A stretch of DNA of 64,000 nt from Pseudohoeflea sp964511625 (GTDB taxonomy: Bacteria > Pseudomonadota > Alphaproteobacteria > Rhizobiales > Rhizobiaceae): positions 1 to 64,000 of the forward strand of contig CAZEJG010000009.1 of assembly GCA_964511625.1 (NCBI GenBank), given 5' to 3'. The notes beneath the pieces are model-generated. The model saw only the letters and a program-made list of their open reading frames with translations, had not been told where the DNA came from and ran no database searches. This document shows positions 53,082-61,280 of this stretch, piece after piece (position 1 is the first letter of the stretch; the number at the start of each line of letters is the position of its first letter). Position numbers and translations under genes: made by a program.

Positions 53082-54818
53082 TTACTTCACCTGGCGGCGC
53101 AGGAAGGCCGGAATCTCCAGCTGATCGTCGTCGGCCATGTTGCGACCCTGCGGAGCGACTCGGCCCTGATCGTCGAGCTGGCCGCGGCGCGGTGCGTAGA
53201 CGCTGGCCTCGGGCGACAGCGGACGCCGGGCTTGGGCGGCCGGTGCGGCGGCCTGCTGCTGCGCCGGATGATCCTCGTCCTCACGCTTGCCGAGCGAAGC
53301 CGACAGGCGCTTCAACAGACCCATCGGGCCACGTTCGTCATGATCGGCGGCGCCGGCATGACGGTGTTCCATCTCGGCCTGCACGACCGGCGGGAAATCT
53401 TCCACCTGCGGCATGCGGACCGGTTCCGGAGCGGCCATGCGGGGCTCGGGAGCCGGCATCGGGCGCGGCGCGACGGTTTCGCGGGCGACCGGAGCGGCCA
53501 ACGGTGCCGGAGCCGGCTGCGGACGGGCCGGCTGCTCGGCCGCGAAGATGCGGCTCTGCGGACGGAAGTCCTCGGCGGGCGCCTGGGCAGCGGCCGGAGC
53601 CGGTGCCGGAGCTTCGGCGACGCTCAGCTCGCGCTCGAGTTCCATCTCGGCCGCACGGATGGTGTCGGCGACCGGATCGGCTGCCGGGGCCTGGGCGGCC
53701 GGAGCCGGAGCACTGGCCTGCGCGGGGGCCTGCGACGGCATCTGCGACTGGGCCGGACGAACCGGAGCAGCGGCCTGCGGTGCGGCGGCAGCCGGGCGCT
53801 GGGCCGGACGCTGCGGCATGGCCGGACGATGCTCGTCGGAGCCGGCGATCATGGCGCGGTCGATGCCGGTGGCGACGACCGAGACGCGGATCAGGCCTTC
53901 GAGTTCCTCGTCGAAGGTGGCGCCGAGGATGATGTTGGCGTCCGGATCGACTTCCTCGCGGATGCGGGTTGCCGCTTCGTCGACTTCGAAGAGGGTCATG
54001 TCGCGGCCGCCGGTGATCGAGATCAGCAGGCCCTGCGCGCCCTTCATGGTCGTTTCGTCGAGCAGCGGGTTGGCAATCGCCGCTTCGGCGGCAGCCATGG
54101 CACGGCCCTCGCCCGAAGCCTCGCCGGTGCCCATCATGGCGCGGCCCATCTCGCGCATCACCGAACGGACGTCGGCGAAGTCGAGGTTGATCAGGCCTTC
54201 CTTGACCATCAGGTCGGTGATGCAGGCGACACCGGAATAGAGCACCTGGTCGGCCATGGCGAAGGCGTCGGCGAAGGTGGTCTTGTCGTTGGCGATGCGG
54301 AACAGGTTCTGGTTCGGGATGACGATGAGCGTGTCGACGTTCTTCTGCAGCTCCTCGATGCCGGCTTCGGCGAGGCGCATGCGGCGCTGGCCTTCGAAGT
54401 GGAACGGCTTGGTGACGACACCGACGGTCAGGATGCCCTTGTCGCGCGCAGCACCTGCGACGACCGGAGCAGCACCGGTGCCGGTGCCGCCGCCCATGCC
54501 GGCGGTGACGAAGCACATGTGGGTGCCGTTCAGGTGATCGAGGATCTCGTCGATGCACTCTTCTGCAGCCGCGCGACCGACTTCCGGCTGCGAACCGGCG
54601 CCCAGACCTTCGGTGACGTTGGCACCGAGCTGGATGAGGCGTTCGGCCTTGGTCATGGTCAGCGCCTGTGCGTCGGTGTTGGCCACGACGAACTCGACGC
54701 CCTGAAGACCGGCGTTGATCATGTTGTTGACGGCGTTGCCGCCGCCGCCGCCTACACCGAACACGGTGATGCGGGGCTTCAGCTCGGTGATGTCCGGCTT
54801 CTGCAGATTGATGGTCAT
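53082..54818 (-). CDS. ftsZ: cell division protein FtsZ
   Basis: Tubulin-like GTPase, 578 aa, that forms the division ring. The GTP-binding GGGTGTG is at 109-115; NLDFADVRSVM is the synergy-loop region (T7). The globular part ends near 320. It is followed by an about 240-residue Ala/Pro/Gln/Glu linker and the C-terminal peptide DDQLEIPAFLRRQVK that binds FtsA. The linker is much longer than in Escherichia coli, as usual for this group. AAGGAACG before the ATG at 54818. It follows ftsA by 58 bases. Confidence 0.98.
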   Translation of the reverse strand: MTINLQKPDITELKPRITVFGVGGGGGNAVNNMINAGLQGVEFVVANTDAQALTMTKAERLIQLGANVTEGLGAGSQPEVGRAAAEECIDEILDHLNGTHMCFVTAGMGGGTGTGAAPVVAGAARDKGILTVGVVTKPFHFEGQRRMRLAEAGIEELQKNVDTLIVIPNQNLFRIANDKTTFADAFAMADQVLYSGVACITDLMVKEGLINLDFADVRSVMREMGRAMMGTGEASGEGRAMAAAEAAIANPLLDETTMKGAQGLLISITGGRDMTLFEVDEAATRIREEVDPDANIILGATFDEELEGLIRVSVVATGIDRAMIAGSDEHRPAMPQRPAQRPAAAAPQAAAPVRPAQSQMPSQAPAQASAPAPAAQAPAADPVADTIRAAEMELERELSVAEAPAPAPAAAQAPAEDFRPQSRIFAAEQPARPQPAPAPLAAPVARETVAPRPMPAPEPRMAAPEPVRMPQVEDFPPVVQAEMEHRHAGAADHDERGPMGLLKRLSASLGKREDEDHPAQQQAAAPAAQARRPLSPEASVYAPRRGQLDDQGRVAPQGRNMADDDQLEIPAFLRRQVK

Positions 54819-54876
54819 GGCACCCGTTCCTTCTTCCTTGCTGTGGCCGCATCGCCTGCCGGCCAATTCCTGAATT

Positions 54877-56202
54877 TCAAAAGCTTTCCTTGATCCAGCG
54901 GCCGACGGTGGCGAGCCGTCCCTTGCCGTCGATCATGGAAAGTCCGCCCTCGCCGCCGGCATGTGTCTCCAGCCCGGCAACCTGCGGATAGATCATCAAC
55001 CCCACGGCCGTCGAAAATGCCGGCCCCTTGGCCGCGGCGGGAAGTCCGGAGACCCCCAGCGGACGGCCGACGCGGACGTTGCGGGCGAGAATCCGGCGCG
55101 CGGCTTCGGTGAGCCCCGTCAGCTGGCTCGCGCCGCCCGTCAGCACGATACGCTTGCCCACCACCGGGCCGTAGCCCGACTGCTGGATGCGCTCGCGGAT
55201 CATTTCAAGCGTCTCCTCGACGCGGGCCCGGACGATGCGCGCGACGAGGCCGCGCGGCACCTGGACGGGCAGTTCGTGGTCGTCCTCGCCGATCGGCGGC
55301 ACGGTGACGATGTCGCGGTCCTCGGCGGCCTGAGGTGCAGCAGAGCCATGCACGACCTTGAGGCGTTCGGCGTCCTCGAAGCGGGTCGAAAGACCGCGCG
55401 CGAGATCCATCGTCACATGCTGCCCGCCGAGCGCGATGGCATCGGCATGGACGAGCTTGCCGTCGGCAAAGACGGAAATGGTGGTGGTGCCGCCGCCCAT
55501 GTCGATGGCCGCGCAGCCCATCTCGGCCTCGTCGGAAACGAGGGCAGCCAGACCGGAAGCGTATGGTGTAGCGACCATGGCGTCGACCGTCAGGTGCGCC
55601 CGGTTGATCGACAGTTCGAGGTTCTTGAGCGGCGCACGTTCGGCCGTCAGCACATGCATCTCGACGCCGAGGACGTCGCCATACATGCCGAGCGGATCGG
55701 AAATGCCGCGCTCGCCATCGAGGATGAAGCCGGCGGGCAGCGAATGCAGGATGGCGCGCTCGTGCAGGTCAGACTGGCGTGTGGCGGCGGTGACCACCTT
55801 GCGCAGGTCCGACGAGGTGATCTCGTGACCGCCCAGATTGACGATCGCCGAATGGGTTTCGCTCGTCAACCGCCCGGCCGACACGTTCACGATCAGCGAT
55901 TCAACCGTCATCCCGGCCATGCGCTCTGCCGCGTCGACGGCGAGACGGACGGAATTTTCCACCGCTTCCATGTCGGAGATCACGCCGGCCTTCAGCCCGC
56001 GCGACTTCTGGTGGCCGATGCCGAGGATCTCGATCTTGTGGCTGCGGCCGGACAACAGTTCGGCGCCTTCGAGCGGCGAAAGCCGGCCGATCATGCACAC
56101 GACCTTGGACGAGCCGATGTCGAGCACGGTGACGACGCTGGCGCGCTTGCCGGACAAGGGCTTGAGGCGCGGCAGGACGGAAGAGGGACGGAAGAAACTC
56201 AT
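54877..56202 (-). CDS. ftsA: cell division protein FtsA
   Basis: Actin-like ATPase, 441 aa, links FtsZ to the membrane. The phosphate-1 loop is TVLDIGSSKVVCMIG and the phosphate-2 loop AIDMGGGTTTISVFADG. The C-terminal amphipathic tail ends TVGRWIKESF and is the membrane anchor. The start overlaps the ftsQ stop by 4 bases (ATGA). Confidence 0.97.
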   Translation of the reverse strand: MSFFRPSSVLPRLKPLSGKRASVVTVLDIGSSKVVCMIGRLSPLEGAELLSGRSHKIEILGIGHQKSRGLKAGVISDMEAVENSVRLAVDAAERMAGMTVESLIVNVSAGRLTSETHSAIVNLGGHEITSSDLRKVVTAATRQSDLHERAILHSLPAGFILDGERGISDPLGMYGDVLGVEMHVLTAERAPLKNLELSINRAHLTVDAMVATPYASGLAALVSDEAEMGCAAIDMGGGTTTISVFADGKLVHADAIALGGQHVTMDLARGLSTRFEDAERLKVVHGSAAPQAAEDRDIVTVPPIGEDDHELPVQVPRGLVARIVRARVEETLEMIRERIQQSGYGPVVGKRIVLTGGASQLTGLTEAARRILARNVRVGRPLGVSGLPAAAKGPAFSTAVGLMIYPQVAGLETHAGGEGGLSMIDGKGRLATVGRWIKESF

Positions 56203-57125
56203 GTACGACGCTCCGCGGCCTTGATCGCCTTGGCACGCTCTTTGATGGCTTCCTCGCGCCGCTCGTAGGCGGCCTCGGTCAGCTTGACGGTGACCCGGTC
56301 GTCGAGACGCAGGTCGACGGTCTCGATATCGCGGTCGAGAAGGTTGCGACCGGCGTCGAAATCATTGAACCGCGCAAGTGCCGCGTCGATGTCGCGCTCG
56401 GGCAGACGGATGGTCACGCCGTTGTCGAGCCGCAGATCCCAGCGGCGATCGGCGACGCGGATGGCGGCCTTGACGCGGGATTTCAGCTCAGGATGGAAGA
56501 TCAGCCGCGCCTCGAGTTCGTCGGCATGGCGGTCGGCGCCGAGACCGACATAAAGTGGAAGCTCGGCATGGCGGGCGCCGCCGAAAGGCGCGATGATGTC
56601 GCCGCGTGCGTCGATCAGCGACAGGTCGTCGCCATGCTGCCAGATGGCGACAGGCACGCGCTCGACGAGCTTCACCGACAGCGAGCGCGGATAGACTTTC
56701 GTCACCTGCGCATCGACCACCCAGGGCAGTTCGATCAGCCGCTTGCGGGCCTCGTCGACCGAGATCGACAGGACCGAGGTCACGCCGTTGAGGCCAATCT
56801 GTTCGAGTACGGTGATGTCGGATGTTTCGTCATTGCCGGCGATGTGGACGTCTTCCAGCGCGAAGCCCGCCGAAGAGGACAGCGCTTCGGCAACAGCCGG
56901 ACCGTGCCCGCCGAGTTGCATGCCGTAGAGGCCGGTCGACGAGAGGAAGGCGATCGTAGCGAATGTCCCGACATGGCGCGGGATGGAAATACGTCCGCCG
57001 GCGAGTGCCAGAACGAACCGCATCGGTCGCCGGAGGACGCGCGGCAGGGCACGGCGGCTGGACGAATGTCCCTCCTGCCCGGCCCTTGCGGGCCCCTGCC
57101 TGTACGCATCCCTTACCTGCAACAC
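56199..57125 (-). CDS. ftsQ: cell division protein FtsQ
   Basis: Single-pass divisome protein, 308 aa. A basic cytosolic N-terminus, one membrane helix (about 50-70) and a POTRA domain starting LEDVHIAGNDETSDITVLEQ, then the beta domain (SLSVKLVERVPVAIW). The start is GTG at 57125, overlapping the ddl end by 13 bases; an ATG at residue 35 (57023) is an alternative. The C-terminus is Lys/Arg/Glu-rich (RREEAIKERAKAIKAAERRT). Confidence 0.9.
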   Translation of the reverse strand: MLQVRDAYRQGPARAGQEGHSSSRRALPRVLRRPMRFVLALAGGRISIPRHVGTFATIAFLSSTGLYGMQLGGHGPAVAEALSSSAGFALEDVHIAGNDETSDITVLEQIGLNGVTSVLSISVDEARKRLIELPWVVDAQVTKVYPRSLSVKLVERVPVAIWQHGDDLSLIDARGDIIAPFGGARHAELPLYVGLGADRHADELEARLIFHPELKSRVKAAIRVADRRWDLRLDNGVTIRLPERDIDAALARFNDFDAGRNLLDRDIETVDLRLDDRVTVKLTEAAYERREEAIKERAKAIKAAERRT

Positions 57126-58039
57126 GTGGCGTCCTCCACCATCCAGCTGACGAAATCTTCAAAAGAGTGGCCCGCATGCGCTGCCATTTCCGGCGCAAGA
57201 GAGGTCGGGGTCATTCCGGGCTGCGTATTGATTTCCAGCCAGACCAGCTCCCCGTTTTCGGAGAAACTGTCGTCGTAACGGAAATCCGATCGTGACACCC
57301 CGCGACACCCGATTGCTTGATGGGCCGTTAACGCAAGTGTTCGTACTTTTTGGTAAATAAAAGGTGAAATTTCCGCTGGCAGAATATGATTCGATCCACC
57401 CGCGGCATACTTCGCGTCATAATCGTAAAAGTCGTGTCCTTGCGGCACCACATCCGTGACGCCGAGAGCCACGTCGCCCATCACCGTACAGGTGAGATCA
57501 CGGCCCGGCACATAGCGCTCGACCATCAGATGATCGCCATAGGCCCAGTCGGGTGAGGAGAATATCTGCGGCGGATGCGGCTGGTCTTCCTTCACGATCA
57601 CGACGCCGAAAGACGATCCTTCGGCGACCGGCTTGACCACATAGGGCGGCTTCATCGGATGGGCCGAGGTAAACTCGGTGCGCGCCATCACCTTGGATTC
57701 GGCGACCGGAATGCCGACCGCCTTGGCCACGACCTTGGCAAGCTTCTTGTCCATGGCGAGCGCAGAGGCGAGCACGCCCGAATGCGTGTAGGGAATGGCG
57801 AGGAACTCGAGGATGCCCTGAATGGTGCCGTCCTCGCCGAAGGGACCGTGCAGAGCGTTGAAGACCACGTCCGGGCGCAGTTCGCGCAAGGTACTGGCGA
57901 TATCACGATCCACATCGACACGGGTCACCCGATAGCCGGCGCGCTCGAGCGCATCGGCGCATTCCTTGCCCGAGGCGAGACTGACCGGCCGTTCCGATGA
58001 AAACCCGCCCATCAGGACGGCGACATGTTTCTGGCTCAT
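57113..58039 (-). CDS. ddl: D-alanine--D-alanine ligase
   Basis: ATP-grasp ligase, 308 aa, that makes D-Ala-D-Ala in the cytosol for peptidoglycan. The first glycine-rich motif is LMGGFSSERPVSL; the ATP loop is EGSSFGVVIV; metal ligands are in WLEINTQPGMT. The start at 58039 (MSQKHVAVLMGG) fits the family; the upstream extension is not conserved. Its stop lies inside the start of ftsQ. Confidence 0.95.
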   Translation of the reverse strand: MSQKHVAVLMGGFSSERPVSLASGKECADALERAGYRVTRVDVDRDIASTLRELRPDVVFNALHGPFGEDGTIQGILEFLAIPYTHSGVLASALAMDKKLAKVVAKAVGIPVAESKVMARTEFTSAHPMKPPYVVKPVAEGSSFGVVIVKEDQPHPPQIFSSPDWAYGDHLMVERYVPGRDLTCTVMGDVALGVTDVVPQGHDFYDYDAKYAAGGSNHILPAEISPFIYQKVRTLALTAHQAIGCRGVSRSDFRYDDSFSENGELVWLEINTQPGMTPTSLAPEMAAHAGHSFEDFVSWMVEDATCCR

Positions 58040-58236
58040 ACGAAAAAGTCCTGTTCGATCATGCAGGATAGTCCCGCTTCCTTGTTTCAGACTGACGTGC
58101 CTCGTCCCACGACGACACGGCACGCCGAATCCGGCCTCCCGACCGTTATGGTCAATGAAGCGTTAACGTTTGGTGATTGGATGGCGAAACGAGGGCGTCG
58201 CGGGTGAGGTCCACAGGACCCGACGGCCTCTCCGGG

Positions 58237-59091
58237 CTAGCCGGCAGCACCGCGAAAGCGGCGCCTTTCAGCAAGTTCCGAGGCCGACGCAACCGCGGGA
58301 CCGGATGCCCCCGCGACAGCCGGAAGAACACGATTGCGGCCGGCCTGTTTGGCCTTGTAGAGCGCGCCGTCGGCTCGAGAGAAGGCGCTGGTGAAATCAT
58401 CGTCCGGAACCAGCGTGGTGACACCGCACGACAGGGTGAGGGAGATGGTCTCGCCATTGTGCGGCAGCCGCAGCGCCTCGACACGCATCCGGGCGATCTC
58501 GCCGAGCGCCATGGCTTCGGCAAGAGACCGTCCGCAGATGAGAACCGCGAATTCCTCCCCGCCGATGCGTGCGACGCGGGCATGGACGGTAAAGACGCTG
58601 TTGAGAACCTCGGCCACCGCGACGATCACCGTATCACCGCCGACATGGCCGAAGCGGTCGTTGATCGACTTGAAATGGTCGATATCGAAGACCAGCAGCG
58701 CTTTGCCGTTGCGGTCGGCTATCTCGAAAGCATCGAGAAAGGCGCGCCGGTTGGCGAGGCCTGAGAGCTGGTCGGTGCGGCTCAGACGCTCGAACTCCCC
58801 GCGCTCGCGGGACAGATCGTAGATCGCAAAACCGACCACCAGATAGGCGACGAAACCGACAATAAAGCCGATCGTCGGAGACATCAGGAAGATCATCCCG
58901 ACCGATTCGGAAAACTTGTAGGGCAGCAGACCGAGCTCCGCCATGGTCCCTTCCATGGCGAGATTGACGCAAAGCGCCGCGATGCCGACCTTCACGGCGA
59001 GCACCGCCGACCGGTAAACAACATCGGCCCGGGTCGAGAAGTGACCGAGTGTCAGCTGCCTGACGACCCACTCGCGGGTCCTGGTGATCAT
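58237..59091 (-). CDS. diguanylate cyclase (GGDEF)
   Basis: A 284-aa inner-membrane protein with two hydrophobic segments (about 28-50 and 70-95), then a GGDEF domain starting at RTDQLSGLANRRAF, with DIDHFKSINDRFGH and GGEEF. It should make c-di-GMP. No RxxD inhibitory site is seen. AGGAGC precedes the ATG. It sits within the dcw block, between ddl and rpsU, which is not the usual place. Confidence 0.9.
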   Translation of the reverse strand: MITRTREWVVRQLTLGHFSTRADVVYRSAVLAVKVGIAALCVNLAMEGTMAELGLLPYKFSESVGMIFLMSPTIGFIVGFVAYLVVGFAIYDLSRERGEFERLSRTDQLSGLANRRAFLDAFEIADRNGKALLVFDIDHFKSINDRFGHVGGDTVIVAVAEVLNSVFTVHARVARIGGEEFAVLICGRSLAEAMALGEIARMRVEALRLPHNGETISLTLSCGVTTLVPDDDFTSAFSRADGALYKAKQAGRNRVLPAVAGASGPAVASASELAERRRFRGAAG

Positions 59092-59664
59092 CCGTTCATG
59101 CTCCTGATACGTATCGGGAAGGATGGCGGGGACCGCGTTAAGGGACTGGCTGCCTTCACCCCGTCAAAAGTGGCGGTTGCGGCGTGTGGTCCAGCGCGCC
59201 ATGCCCCCGCACAGGCAATGTAGGACGGGGCAATCGGAGCGTCTGCCATTGCAATCCGGGCCCGACTTGCCCATATAGAGGACACCAACCGGTGCCCGAT
59301 GCATCCTCGCGCCCATATCAAAAGGCTGCGTGATGCCGACCCCAGAACGGGTCGAGCCGCATTTTACGTTGCGGCGGGCACGACGGCGGCAGCCGTCCCC
59401 GTTCTTCACGGGATCGACCGGATATGTCACGCCCTCGGTGTTGACCACGGATGTACTGGCAACGAGCCAGCGGCGTGACACAGCGCGACCGGAGTTTTCT
59501 CCAGCTCGCGCACGAGGCCTCCGGTTCCGTGATTTCTCCACGCATTCTTCGCGTGTTGCTGACGGAGACGACGTGCGCTGCCGCCGCGGTTGGCCCCATG
59601 GGGCGCTGCAGCGCCCTCCCGACCGGGTCCAAGCTCAGGTCAACCGCTGGAAAGGAGATATGAT
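59092..59664. promoter_or_regulatory. 573-base gap upstream of rpsU
   Basis: No gene is supported. A perfect 16-bp palindrome GGGCGCTGCAGCGCCC lies at 59601-59616, about 35 bases before the rpsU ribosome site AAAGGAGA (59651-59658), where it could fold in the leader. A TTGCCC/CATATAG run near 59267-59278 resembles promoter elements but is weak. Confidence 0.45.
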
Positions 59665-59892
59665 TTGCAGGTTATCGTCAGGGACAACAATGTCGAACAG
59701 GCCATCCGCGTTCTGAAGAAGAAGATGCAGCGTGAGGGCGTGTTCCGCGAAATGAGGGCGCGCCGCGCCTACGAGAAGCCCTCCGAGAAGCGCAACCGCC
59801 AGGCCGCCGAAGGCGTGCGCCGGCAGCGCAAGCTGGCCCGCAAGCAGGCCCAGCGCGAAGGCCTTCTGCCGCGCAAGGGCCGCGGCCGCTAA
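59665..59892 (+). CDS. rpsU: 30S ribosomal protein S21
   Basis: Small subunit protein, 75 aa, needed for mRNA binding in initiation. The conserved beginning is QVIVRDNNVEQAIRVLKKKM and a basic body ends RKLARKQAQREGLL. The start is TTG at 59665, 6 bases after AAAGGAGA; the open frame before it (to 59590) is not S21. A TTG start may keep translation low or regulated. Confidence 0.96.
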   Translation: MQVIVRDNNVEQAIRVLKKKMQREGVFREMRARRAYEKPSEKRNRQAAEGVRRQRKLARKQAQREGLLPRKGRGR

Positions 59893-59984
59893 CACAACGA
59901 TATCGATGGCGGGGCGGAGCAATGCCCCGCCGCGAGCCGCCTCGGAGTTTCACCGGCATCGCCGGCATCAGAAAGGAGGCGGCC

Positions 59985-60224
59985 ATGACCGCGATCACAG
60001 ATACCCTCCCCAAGCCGACCAAGGTTTCCCCGCGCGACAAGGCTGCCGCGACGGATAGCGCCGCGCGCGCCATCATCGACGCCGAAGTGGCCAAGCGCGA
60101 GAAGAAGACCGAGCGCCTGCGCCAGCTTCGCCTCGAGCAGGAAGCCGCAGCACCGGCGCCTGAACCGAAAAAGGTGAAGGCCAAGGCAGCTGCCAAGCCG
60201 CGTGCGAAGGCTGCCGCCAAATAA
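59985..60224 (+). CDS. small Lys/Ala-rich basic protein downstream of rpsU
   Basis: A 79-aa protein of unknown function. A disordered start is followed by a charged helix (DAEVAKREKKTERLRQLRLE) and an Ala/Pro/Lys tail (KVKAKAAAKPRAKAAAK), like nucleic-acid-binding tails. AAAGGAGG precedes the ATG at 59985. It is 92 bases after rpsU, probably co-transcribed, and is followed by a strong terminator. Confidence 0.65.
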   Translation: MTAITDTLPKPTKVSPRDKAAATDSAARAIIDAEVAKREKKTERLRQLRLEQEAAAPAPEPKKVKAKAAAKPRAKAAAK

Positions 60225-60263
60225 GGCGTCCGCCTGACACAATCATGATTGATCGAGACAGAA

Positions 60264-60292
60264 CGGTCCGCCTCGCGGGCCGCTCTTTTTTC
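60264..60292 (+). terminator. terminator after the rpsU unit
   Basis: 8-bp stem CGGTCCGC / GCGGGCCG (one G-T pair), loop CTC, then CTCTTTTTTC. It closes the rpsU transcript before the convergent murB. Confidence 0.8.
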
Positions 60293-60302
60293 ATGGCGGG
60301 CC

Positions 60303-61280
60303 CTACACCAGCAGGCCGAGGAACTCCTGCACCACTTGGCCTTCGGCGAACAGGCCGATGCGCTTGATCTCCCATGTGAGACGGATGCCCGAGGTTTCGA
60401 GCACGCGGGAGCGCACGGTCTCGCCGAGATATTCAAGCTCGTAGCCCGAGGCCTGGCCGGTGTTGATCATGAAGTTGCAGTGCATCGGCGACATCTGCGC
60501 GCCGCCGATGGTCAGCCCGCGGCAGCCGGCGCGGTCGATTTCCTTCCAGGCCGAGGTGCCTTCGGGGTTCTTGAAGGTCGAACCGCCGGTCTTCTCGCGG
60601 ATCGGCTGCACCGTCTCGCGGTGATGCTGGACGGCATCCATGGCGCTGCGGATCTCGTCCTTGTCCTTCACCTCGCCCTCGTAGATCGCGCGGGTGAAGA
60701 TGAGATCGGCCGGTGCAGAGGAATGCCGGTAGGCATAACCCATCTCGGCATTGGCAAAGACATGACTTTCGCCCTGCCGGTCCAGCGCATGGATTTCGAC
60801 GACACGGTCCTTCGTCTCGGTGCCGTTGGCGCCCGCGTTCATCCTGAGCGCGCCGCCGATGGCGCCCGGAATGCCATGATAGAACTCGAAGCCGCCTATG
60901 CCGCTTTCGAGCGCCAGCGCTGCCAGATGCTTGTCCGGGCAGGCCGCACCCGCGGAAAGCCGGGTGTCGGAGATTTTTTCGGCCTTGCCGAAGCCCTTGG
61001 CCGACAGCCGGATGACGACGCCCGGGATACCGCCGTCGCGGACGAGCAGATTGGAGCCGATGCCGACCGGCATGACCGGAATCTCGGCGGGCAGCGCACG
61101 AAGGAAGGCCGCGAGGTCCTCCTCGTCGGCCGGCTGGAACAGCACCTCGGCCGGACCGCCGGTGCGGAACCAGGTGATCTTCGACATGTCGGCATCGGGC
61201 GTGACGCGACCACGGATACCGGCAAGCCGATCCCCGAGCGAAGCAAGGAGCTTCGTGCCGTCGACACGAGGCGTCCTCAT
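60303..61280 (-). CDS. murB: UDP-N-acetylenolpyruvoylglucosamine reductase
   Basis: FAD-dependent reductase, 325 aa, forms UDP-MurNAc. The FAD motif IPVMPVGIGSNLLVRDG and the family's GGFEFYHGIPGAIGGALRMN are present, with the catalytic Ser in GGSTFKNPEG and Glu near the C-terminus (LTWEIKRIG). Type I by its length and loop. The start overlaps the murC stop by 4 bases. Confidence 0.97.
   Translation of the reverse strand: MRTPRVDGTKLLASLGDRLAGIRGRVTPDADMSKITWFRTGGPAEVLFQPADEEDLAAFLRALPAEIPVMPVGIGSNLLVRDGGIPGVVIRLSAKGFGKAEKISDTRLSAGAACPDKHLAALALESGIGGFEFYHGIPGAIGGALRMNAGANGTETKDRVVEIHALDRQGESHVFANAEMGYAYRHSSAPADLIFTRAIYEGEVKDKDEIRSAMDAVQHHRETVQPIREKTGGSTFKNPEGTSAWKEIDRAGCRGLTIGGAQMSPMHCNFMINTGQASGYELEYLGETVRSRVLETSGIRLTWEIKRIGLFAEGQVVQEFLGLLV

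Noticed and set aside
59164..59541. 125-codon frame on the minus strand upstream of rpsU
   Set aside because: No ribosome site or domain; Arg-rich composition and a competing frame on the opposite strand.
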